This document shows positions 1 to 8,800 of a stretch of DNA of 64,000 nt, in pieces. This stretch comes from Haliclona indistincta (taxonomy: Eukaryota; Porifera; Demospongiae; Haplosclerida; Chalinidae): positions 1,734,430 to 1,798,429 of the forward strand of contig OZ024791.1 of NCBI GenBank assembly GCA_964017065.1. Reading direction: 5' to 3'. The translations under genes and the position numbers were made by a program. Under the pieces are notes generated by a model. The model saw only the letters and a list, made by a program, of their open reading frames with translations. It did not search any database and was not told where the DNA came from. Each line of letters begins with the position of its first letter. The stretch's first letter is position 1.

Positions 1-3000
1 CAAATCACGCCATAACTCACGAACAAAGCTTTAATTCAAAAATCTAATACCATCAAGTTCGAGCTATTAACGTGTTATGTCTATATTGCACTTACCATCA
101 GCTGATTCTTCGCCGTCTTTCAGAACTAGAGCGGACAGACACACAGACAGACAGACACGCACGATTACTGTATGCCTCGTGGCTCCACCCACCGAGGCAT
201 AACAACCATTAAAAATGTTAACACCACACTCTCTCTCCCTTCCTCCCTCCTCTCTCTCCCTTCCTCCCTCCTTCTCTCTCCTTCCTTCCTCCCTCTCTCC
301 TCATCTCATCACTCACGGGATCTTCCTCCTCTGCATACTCCTCGATATCCATGGGTGGTTCATCGTCTGAATCATCATCATCATCATCATTAGTAGCTCT
401 ACCAACTAGTGCCATGTCCTCTGATGTGGATGATGTGGCTGCCACTGCTGGGTTATCACCTTCTAGTGTCATATCACCCACTACCTCAGCAGCAATATCT
501 GAAGGAAGAGAGTGTGGAGGTGACTATGGTGATAGTAGTGATGGTGAGTAGTGATGGTATTATTCTTAGGCGCGTTCACATGGACTATGCAAAGTGGATC
601 GAATGCGCATTCAATCCAGTTATTCAGCGTTAACATGAATCTGATTGAGATCCGTGCGAATCGAATGTGCATTGTGTTCAATCTCTACTTCCGGAGGTAG
701 ATTGAAAGTGGATTGGAAGCGAATTGAGACTTTAGCACGTGGGTACATGCCAGACAAAAGGCACTTGGCAGACTAGTAAACCTTCGTAATGGACATTCGA
801 AGCATCGTTGAAGGCTAGGAAGAGCGAAATTTGCATTCAATCCACTACATGTGAACGCTCGTGATGCGCATTGACTTTGGTTCCAATTCACATTGGCAGT
901 TTTGGGGATACAATGCGCATCATTCCATGTGAACGTGCCTTAACTCACGGACGTTATGGTGTGTGTCAACCCATCCTTCATCATCATCTTTGTCTAGTTG
1001 GATCACCTTCTCATTCTCAGGTATCACAGCCATTTGATGACATCTTCGATAACATGGCACTACAGCAAGTAACACATGACATATGATTGATAATAAACAG
1101 TATTTCAAAAATTATCACAATTCATAATCAGGTGTATGTGTGAGCAGGAGCGCATAATGAGAGAGCGACGTAATAGAGTAGGAGCGTGAAGCGCCCACGC
1201 ATTTGATTAAAAATTGGAACTCCAGACATGATGGGACGTGTTACTAAGAATAGAACAATCTCGTTATACACGTACACGCGTTCGTACACAAGATGGAAGC
1301 CGAAGTGAGTACTCCTCGAAGAACGCTAGTTCATAGACTAGTGCCGCTCGCGATCACTCCCAGGCGATCGCCTCGATTGTTGGCCAAGCGCCTAGCTAAC
1401 CAGCACGATAAGCCTGACAATCAACTCTCGCCGCGGCAAGTTGTTCCTCTTCCTGGTGTAACTGGGAACGACCTCGCTCTGGAGCTGGCTTTCTTTGTTT
1501 GACTCTTGCCAGTGGCACCTGCAGACGCCATCAGAGAACACGTGGCTAGCTGCTTTACTACTCGGCGTACCCGCTCGATCGTACGTACGTACGCTTGTAC
1601 AGTACAACGCAATGAGTGTTCTATTCTTAGTAACACGTCCCATCATGTCTGGAGTTCCAATTTTTAATCAAATGCGTGGGCGCTTCACGCTCCTACTCTA
1701 TTACGTCGCTCTCTCATTATGCGCTCCTGGTGTGAGTTAGTAAACAATTATTGAAGCACTGTTTGATACAGACAAATTTGATGAACACAGCTTATAAAGC
1801 TAGACACATGTTATGTGACTCTACCATTGTATACTACAGTGAGATAAGCCACATTGTAGCTAGTTCACTTTCTGCAGACTAACCCACATAAGCTAATAGA
1901 CAGATACTTCATAATCTGAATTTAATTGCTATTGAAATCAAACAGCTTTCTATAGTGAACAGTACCGGGTTGATCGAATTAACGAGGAACGGCTGTATCT
2001 TATTATAGATAAATACAGCTTGCTTAGCAGACCAATACTGAGCGTAGGACAACATCTTACTTTCATGTGCTAGATCTATGCTGTCACAGCTGCCTTGATA
2101 CACATGGTCAAGGAATCAACACACTAATGCTAAGCTATGCAGTCTGCTTGGTTCACAATAGTACTACACTTACGCTATGTGGTTCCAAATCTCGGTAACA
2201 TGTGTTATTTCCAACTCACCATTTTTAGTGACCAGAAACTGCTTATCCAGGGGAAGGTAAGCCTTGCGGCGTGATGCATCACCACTCTCCCTGCAGCGAG
2301 GCAGTACACACAACAATCAAGGTTTGATTACTTCTTGGGAAATGCACATAACAATAATAACGAGAACTTTGATTACAAATGAATCAAATTTGATTACAAA
2401 TGAATCAAATTAAGTTTCGAATGTTAACAGTAGAAACATACCATAGGGATGGTTACTATGGTTACCATAGGGCTGGTTACTATGGTTACCATAGGGATGG
2501 TTACTATGGTTATCATAGGGATGGTTACTATGGTTACCATAGGGATGGTTACTATGGTTATCATAGGGATGGTTACTATGGTTACCATAGGGATGGTACT
2601 ATGGTTACCATAGGGATGGTTACTTTCATGGGTAAATATATTTCGCACATGGAACAAAGCACTAAAATAAAGTTCACCATGTTATCTCCCTATAATGGAG
2701 CTAGAATGACAACCACACACACAAACACAATACCATGCACAAGTCTCAGCTCATGCTTCAGAAGACACACAAAACGATCAAATTTTATTGCTACAGCACA
2801 CCATACTCAAGCATGCAGTAACTAACCAGTGCCATGTGGGACAATGATAGACCAGATAATCACCGGCTGTTACAAACTGTAGAAGTGAAAGAATACGAGT
2901 CAAACAGCAAACAAAAAGTAAATATAATTATAGTGGAACCCCAGTTACTGTGGTCACCCCTGAATAAGGTCACACACTATAATGTGGGCACTGTATGTAA

Positions 3001-4056
3001 TCCCAAATTGATACCTAAGACTGACCTAAGATAATGTTTTTTTCTTGCAATATAGTGCAAAGATGCTCTCTGTTGCTGACTGTCACACAGTCTCAGAATA
3101 ACGTTTTGATTCACATCATCACAAAAATTATGTTTCCCAATTTCTGTTCGTTTTGCAGAAGAGACAAATCATGTGCAGTATACGGTATAACCATCAGCTA
3201 TTATATGTAACAACCCCAATATCAGGACACAAGGTGTCTGCATTAGAGGGGAACCATTACATGTATTGGGTTGATCACACAGTAAAGGTGCTTGAGTGCA
3301 TGTTCATGAAATAACCTTACTGTGGATGGTTAGTAATGATATCACACAGTGTAAACAAACAACTTGACTACATGACAGTACACGAGCGTCTTTATAAAAG
3401 ACATCAGACCATGTGATTGGTACTGTAGTATGACATGTATAGTTGTATACACTACTGCTAGTCTAGCTGCCCCTATTAGCAGCAAAGCATATCACCACAT
3501 CTGCATCACTGAACAGAACTAAAACACCTAGATCTAGGACTTTATCATTTCACTTATACACAAGCACTCACTCATTCACTCACTCACTCATTCACTCACT
3601 CACACTCACTCGCTCACTCATACACTCACTCACTCGCTCACACACTCACTCACTCACACACACACTCACTCACTCACTCACTCACTCACACACTCACTCA
3701 CTCACTCACTCACTCACACACTCACTCGATCACTCACACAGTAACAATATACTGGTGACATAGTCAGTTGTACAGTGTTTGTATGTACGTACCTCATCAG
3801 GAGTGATCATACCACTCTCCTTGAACTTTGAATTCTGTATGAAAGAACATTGTGACAATAATACACATGCACCACTGATACCCGACACACCCCAACCACA
3901 CACACTAGTATATACTGTGATCACACTGATGACGTTTGTATATACACATACAGTGTAGTTTTGTCTAACCTTGAGCACTGGCGTTAGTTCGCCCGCCACG
4001 GCAATCGCCGTGCTCTTGACCTTGTTCACGATGTTTGTTAGACCGCCTGACGCCAT
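1..4056 (-). CDS. ATG3: ATG3, autophagy E2-like conjugating enzyme, N-terminal half (partial)
   Basis: Minus-strand exons read 4056-3970, 3834-3793, 2876-2827, 2290-2220, 1059-949 and 498-317. All have GT/AG borders and consistent phase, giving 181 codons before the gene leaves the window. The product starts MASGGLTNIVNKVKSTAIAV and continues with [57 protein letters not shown] and an aspartate-rich stretch before MDIEEY. These match animal ATG3 in order ([57 protein letters not shown] in human). ATG3 transfers ATG8/LC3 from ATG7 to phosphatidylethanolamine during autophagosome formation. The catalytic cysteine (HPC motif) lies in exons left of the window. The start is fixed by the family N terminus, predicted to be the membrane-sensing amphipathic helix. 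No break is seen in the visible part. Confidence 0.93.
96..125 (-). CDS. ATG3: Possible seventh ATG3 exon (unresolved)
   Basis: On the minus strand a pyrimidine-rich stretch ends in CTAG at 126. It is followed by 30 bases and a consensus GTAAG donor at 95-91. Read in one frame it gives LKDGEESAD, reminiscent of the acidic loop before TRTYDL in ATG3. The preceding exon ends in phase 0 and this reading needs phase 1. Either a micro-exon lies between them or this is not an exon. Confidence 0.3.
172..200. repeat. Short hairpin with 8-base arms
   Basis: ATGCCTCG at 172-179 is the reverse complement of CGAGGCAT at 193-200, around a 13-base loop. It lies in ATG3 intron 6 and could be a remnant of a small palindromic element. 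Confidence 0.5.
218..306. repeat. CT-rich low-complexity tract in ATG3 intron
   Basis: The plus strand is a degenerate run of CTCTCTCCCTTCCTCCCTCC units, so the intron transcript is purine-rich. No coding signal is seen. Confidence 0.8.
569..939. mobile_element. Harbinger-like MITE next to an ATG3 splice donor
   Basis: The left end GGCGCGTTCACATGGA (569-584) is repeated inverted at the right end (924-939, GGCACGTTCACATGGA when reversed). The element is flanked on both sides by TTA (566-568 and 940-942). A 3-base TTA duplication is the PIF/Harbinger signature, so this 371-base element is most simply a Harbinger-type MITE. It has no transposase ORF. It fills most of ATG3 intron 5 (499-948) and starts only nine bases into the intron from the exon 5 donor. 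Inner copies of the CATGTGAACG motif occur near 848. Confidence 0.7.
1145..1729. mobile_element. MITE with perfect 113-base inverted repeats and 7-base target duplication
   Basis: Bases 1145-1257 and 1617-1729 are inverted copies that I found identical over 113 bases, beginning CAGGAGCGCATAATGAGAGA. The flanks carry the 7-base direct repeat GTGTGAG (1138-1144 and 1730-1736). The element lies in ATG3 intron 4. The interior (1258-1616) holds a 69-codon plus-strand ORF at 1293-1502 with a basic TPRRSPRLLAK stretch and no recognisable transposase. The matching termini indicate recent insertion. The superfamily is uncertain; a 7-8 base duplication with CA-initial ends is compatible with P-like or atypical hAT elements. 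Confidence 0.85.
2436..2626. repeat. 24-base minisatellite in ATG3 intron 3
   Basis: About seven tandem copies of ATAGGGATGGTTACTATGGT plus TACC, with a few substitutions (TTATC for TTACC, GGGCTGG for GGGATGG) and one copy three bases short. Each unit contains the near-palindrome GGTTACTATGGTTACC. It lies between ATG3 exons 4 and 3. The plus-strand YGYHRDG-type reading is a by-product of the repeat. Confidence 0.9.
3565..3738. repeat. (CACT)n-type microsatellite
   Basis: A long interrupted run of CACTCACT units with CACA interruptions inside ATG3 intron 2 (2877-3792). Confidence 0.9.
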
Positions 4057-4691
4057 GACTGCTCCACTTGGTGCCCTCCTGGACGCACAGATCTCTGCTC
4101 AAAGTGAGGCGAGTTGCAGCAAAGACGTCCTAGCTCCGCCCACTGCACCAACACCTTCAATATCACGTGCGCGTTTACTATGAATTAGATTATAGCTGCT
4201 ACTGCTAAAATTTAGACGATATGTGCTAGCTGTCATAAAATTAACAAATTTTGACCATTAGGAGCAGTTGCTGAGTCTCTCCCCTTCATCATAATAATCA
4301 AGCACTGGCTGCTCTACACCAACACTCTCATATATAGCTATAGACCTACTCACCACAACACAGTACTATTCCTGAATTCTCAATAATAATAAATTAAACA
4401 CAGTACAGCGTCACATTCATTAATGCATGAAGTGTATCACACACACAACAACAAAATTAATATTGATAAAAACAAACAATGTATTTTACAGTCATTTGTA
4501 AACGCTACAATGAAGAGCATGGAAGAAACCATGGCAACCATACGTAACAACCTAATAGAAGACAATATGTATGCATGGTGCAAGCCACTTTGAGAGAATA
4601 CACACACGTGGTACAAAAAGAAAGCAACGGTTATTGGCTGTTATTTTCTGTTCTGAAGATGTAGCAGCTGACATGCAGTGATCAACAGCAG
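4057..4691. other. Spacer between ATG3 5' end and the kinase 3' end
   Basis: This stretch lies between the ATG3 start codon and the stop codon of the upstream minus-strand kinase gene. It must hold the ATG3 promoter and 5' UTR and the kinase 3' UTR. I see no TATA box, clear polyadenylation signal, repeat or conserved ORF that I would defend. Confidence 0.5.
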
Positions 4692-5059
4692 CTACTTGGC
4701 GTTGAAGCTCCTGTTGAGCGCCATGAAGTATACTTGGCTGTTTGAGGACGAACGAATTGAGGCAAAGAACACCTAGTGAGCAGTGAAGGAAGAGAGAGAA
4801 AGAAAGAGAGAAGATAAAACATACTTAGTTGAAAACGGGGGGGTTCAATGCAGTGTTTCAACTCAGACACAGCTAAACTACCACACCTACAGCATTGAGT
4901 GCAGTTGCTATGTCATACCTTATCATTCCTCTCACAAAGGAACCGCAACTTTTGTGTCCGTTTGTGCATGAACACTCCGTCCAATTGACCGTTAACTACT
5001 GCTCTTATCTCAATAGCTTTAGAGCCCCATCCCATCACATGTGAGTCACCGATGAGAGC

Positions 5060-5116
<57 letters not shown>

Positions 5117-5446
5117 TAGTGAATAAATTAGAAAGAGAGAACGGAAAGGAAGAGAGGGGAGAGGAGTAGGAGTTAGAGAACAAATGAGTGAGAAGTGAGC
5201 GTGTGAGAGAGAAAGAGTGAGAGAAAAGGACCCTACACTTACCAACTGAGGTAGGTGGTTCACCCCACTGTAGACGGACATCTTTAACCATCTTACCATG
5301 AGCGTCAACATAGACTCCTTCATCTGATATAAGAATGTAAATCAACAACTCATCATGTACATATCTAGCTCACTGTCATGGCATAGCAGGAGTTCAGAGG
5401 ACTTAGTGGGAAGAGGAATGATGGCGAATGGTAGAATAGGACCTCG
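4692..5446 (-). CDS. MAP4K4/MINK1/TNIK-like Ste20 kinase, C-terminal CNH domain (partial)
   Basis: Four minus-strand exons: at least 5446-5374 (cut by the gap), 5323-5243, 5058-4919 and 4772-4692, the last ending in TAG. All junctions are GT/AG and in phase. The translation includes [78 protein letters not shown] and [20 protein letters not shown]. It follows the C terminus of vertebrate TNIK/MINK1/MAP4K4 ([50 protein letters not shown]). This is the citron-homology domain that binds small GTPases such as Rap2 in GCK-IV kinases. The kinase domain lies upstream, in or beyond the gap. One invertebrate orthologue (misshapen type) is expected, so I do not assign one vertebrate symbol. Confidence 0.92.
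5061..5115. repeat. (GA)n microsatellite acting as a splice-acceptor pyrimidine tract
   Basis: An almost pure GA run on the plus strand. On the coding (minus) strand it is (CT)n ending CCAG directly at the acceptor of the kinase exon 5058-4919, so it is the polypyrimidine tract of that intron. Further GA-rich sequence continues to about 5230. Confidence 0.9.
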
Positions 5447-5646
5447 NNNNNNNNNNNNNNNNNNNNNNNNNNNNNNNNNNNNNNNNNNNNNNNNNNNNNN
5501 NNNNNNNNNNNNNNNNNNNNNNNNNNNNNNNNNNNNNNNNNNNNNNNNNNNNNNNNNNNNNNNNNNNNNNNNNNNNNNNNNNNNNNNNNNNNNNNNNNNN
5601 NNNNNNNNNNNNNNNNNNNNNNNNNNNNNNNNNNNNNNNNNNNNNN
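5447..5646. other. Assembly gap (200 N)
   Basis: A run of exactly 200 unknown bases, a typical scaffold placeholder whose true size is unknown. It interrupts the minus-strand kinase gene on its left and hides the upstream flank of the first giant gene on its right. Confidence 1.
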
Positions 5647-5804
5647 AGGATTCGTTATTCCGAACTAGAGCAGTTCACAGTATATAACGTGCTGACCTGA
5701 CTAGATGCGAGAGAATCGAACGCGTCTCAGAAGCGACCACGTCGTGTGCTGGTAAGTTCATCGTTGCTTTGTGACTTGCATTAAAAAAATTCTCTTCATG
5801 TCAG
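5647..5804 (+). promoter_or_regulatory. Probable 5' UTR exon and first intron of giant gene copy 1
   Basis: A strong donor (CTG|GTAAGTTC, intron starting 5752) and acceptor (TTCTCTTCATGTCAG, ending 5804) define a 53-base intron of the size common in this window. The upstream part includes TATATAAC near 5681. An ATG at 5705 would run into an in-frame TGA across the junction, so this exon is read as untranslated. Confidence 0.5.
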
Positions 5805-5809
5805 ACGAA

Positions 5810-8800
5810 ATGTCAGCTGAACTTCCGCCTGCTGGAGTGGGGATTGAATTGCCGAAAATCACTCCACTAATAGCAAAAATACTGGAAAGATATCCTGACG
5901 GCGGACAGATCCTGAAGGTACCTAAGTTACTGTAGTGTTCATGGTATCTTTGAATGCATTCTGCACAGGAATTGATTCAAAATGCTGACGATGCAGGCGC
6001 TACTGAAGTTAAGTTCATGTTGGACGGAAACAGCCACCCGTGTTCTAAAGAAAATGTTCTTACACCAGAACTAGTTGATTTCCAGGGTCCAGCACTGTAT
6101 GCTTATAACAACGCTGTGTTCTCTAAAGAAGACTGGGAGCATATTGGTCACATGTACAGCAGTTCTAAAGAGAAACAGCCTATGAAAGTGGGCCGATTTG
6201 GACTTGGTTTTACGTCAGTCTTTCACATGACAGGTTAGCTACACAAATACATGTATATGTATCGTTTTGTCAACCAAACTTGCATGTTCTGAGTTACCTT
6301 GGGAAAAAGTTCAGCGTGTAAAAAATAATGAAAGCTGAATATGATGCATGGGCTCTTGGCTACACACAGTTTTGTATGACTATACAAATCATAATAATTA
6401 CTAGGAGTTACGAATACGCATGAATGCCTCGCGCTGAGTTTATTAAGTGGTTATAATTGACCAGCTAAATTTGGGGGTGGGCTCGACAGCAGACGGCCGG
6501 CAGGTACAGATACAGCGAGCTAGCTTCCTGTTTTCGGCCTCGTGGACTCGTGTCAGACGACCTAAGAGTCAATGCCGGTTCCGTGTATTGCTAGTAGTAC
6601 TGCTGATGGCGTGCCTTGCTTCTTTTGTGGCTTTAGACTCAGGCCGCTGCTCTCTGTTTTCTCCGGCTTCCTGAGCTGAGCTAGCCACTTGGCTCTGTCA
6701 GGAATAGACTCTGGGATCTAATCCGCCATGGTCGAGCTCAGGCCACAAGTTCTTATCTCATAGTACGCAACCGGGTTCAGCGATCCCGTGCCCCCGCAGT
6801 ATAATACGTAGTATGAGCCCTCGCCGTAACCCTGATTAGCATTCCTAAGCGTGACATCGATCTAAATATACATACATACATACATATTAACATTGCTGAG
6901 AAAACGCACGACGCTCCAGTCCCCCGCACACCGTCGCGATTATTTGCCTCGCGCTAAGGCGCTCGGCAATTATGACTAATTTGAAAGCTTCAGACTAAGA
7001 TAAGTTTGTGTTGTGAGCTGAATAAACAAATATTCTTTGACATCATGTGATGGACAATAGTTTGACAGAAATAATAGTTTGCGATATTGCACTAGCAACA
7101 TAAAACAAGAAGCATTTGTGTTTCAGCCAGTTTATAGCAAATGTCATACCAATTGTTTACAATTCCTGTTGTTCAAGAAGTCCCTACAAATTAAGTTAAT
7201 TGTTATGGTCATCAATAAGTATATGGTTACTTGGTGTAACCATGGTGACCACGAGTGCACTGCAGTTACAGCACTACTTTAAGGTGGCAGGTACCTATTC
7301 ACTGCGCAAAATTATGCTCATAGAATGTGCACTGTGAAATAATCGTCATGATGGCTGTGAATATCGTTTCTGTATGGCTATATGTAGGGTGTGGTCAAAG
7401 TTTGCAAATAGCTATGATTTATTCAGAAGACATGCCCAGGTTTTCTCAATTGTACGATCTCGTAGCAGGGCTAGTGTGTAAAAATATTGTCAAGAATTTA
7501 AGTGTTATGACTCAAAGAAGGCGCAAATTTGCATTACAGACTCATTTCTCTGCACTTTTACCAGGACACCTGCAGACTCTTGAGGAGCAGACAGGTAAAC
7601 GCGAAGCGTGGGGCAGAAAAAAATTGATATTTAATATTCATGAGACATGCATTTTCGATGTTTTCGCAGCAATAAAATGGCTGCTTGTGCAATACTCGAG
7701 TATCTAGATAACCCAGTAAGGTAATAGTCCTTTGTTTTAAGTATCTCTGGTGCTATTTAGGCAAGTTTGAATATAAAAAGTATATTTCTGTAGTCTGATT
7801 ATTGGGACTTTCCCACTGCTATTTTGGGGGAGCAATTGCTTCACTGTTCCATTGCCCCTGTCAAGGGCATTCCTGAACGCTGCCATAGTGTGCATTGTGA
7901 TTAATTGCTACACCCAAGCTACTTTGTATCTGAGCCTATAGCAGTAGAGCTACTGCAGAAGAACCGTTTCATCGTTGTAATCTATTTGCAGACAAAGTTA
8001 TGAGCAAACGTGAGACCTGCCACCTTAAATTGTTGTTCTTGTTATTCAAAAAATAAGGGTTATGCTTGCATGCATTTAAGTATTATTGCATTTGTATTAT
8101 TGCTTGTAATTTAAACTGGATATTACAGATCTTCCGTTCATTGTCAGTGGAAAGGTAGCAGGAATCCTCGACCCTCACTATAAGTACACAGCTAATTATG
8201 TTGGTAATACTAGTTCAAAGCAGAAGGCGGGCTTGGGTTTGAGTCTTGCAGAGTTTATGAATAAACCCGGCCATGCAGCTTGCTTCACTGGAATATTTGA
8301 TCTTGAAGTTTCAACGGTAGACTATCGTGGATCATTGTTTCGCTTTCCTCTCAGAAGAGAAAATGCTGAGTCAGAAATAACTGAAACTTCTTATTCTGCC
8401 GAGAGGGTACTGGAGATTCTTTATGATTCCTTCTTTGAAGAAGCTCCAATCATTCTTTTGTTTCTGAAAAATGTGCAAGAAATCTCTCTCTATGAAGGAG
8501 AAGAGTTGCTCTACAAGGTAGCTATTGATCACAAACAGAGAGAGATGGTGACCACAGAGAGGTCTTCCATCGAAATGCACGCCTCCCTAGCATCTAGTAA
8601 GTGTCTTCTCAGAGCCTATTCTATGACGGTTGGAGTGCGTAGAAAAGAGAAAAGGGAAGAGTACTACTGGCTGTTAATGAATCTCATTGACCAGCCAAAT
8701 GAGAAGAGTCAAAACCTTGGTTTTCTTCCATGGGTTGGTATTGCAGCTCCTTTGCCTGGTACTATCAACTTCCCTGGTCTGAGCATTGAGAGTGATGATG

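Larger units (their letters stand above)
6234..8128 (+). other. Intron 2 of copy 1 (1,895 bases)
   Basis: Donor CAG|GTTAGC and acceptor TATTACAG|ATCTTCC. It holds a TTAA-flanked MITE (7283-8024) shared with copy 2 and about 565 bases at 6404-6968 that copy 2 lacks. Short ORFs inside are not conserved in frame in copy 2 and are not called. Confidence 0.85.

Noticed and set aside
1293..1502. 69-codon ORF inside the MITE at 1145-1729 as a gene
   Set aside because: No recognised domain or splice context. The basic TPRRSPRLLAK stretch is suggestive but too short to support a protein call.
2400..2825. Plus-strand reading with repeated YGYHRDG units
   Set aside because: It is the translation of a 24-base minisatellite lying in an ATG3 intron on the opposite strand. 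One short copy and variant bases show no coding constraint.
5355..5687. Plus-strand reading across the N gap
   Set aside because: Most of it is unknown sequence, and its left part is antisense to a clear kinase exon.
7327..7707. 126-codon reading in intron 2 of copy 1
   Set aside because: It lies within the TTAA MITE, and the homologous stretch in copy 2 is frame-shifted and interrupted, so it is not under coding selection.
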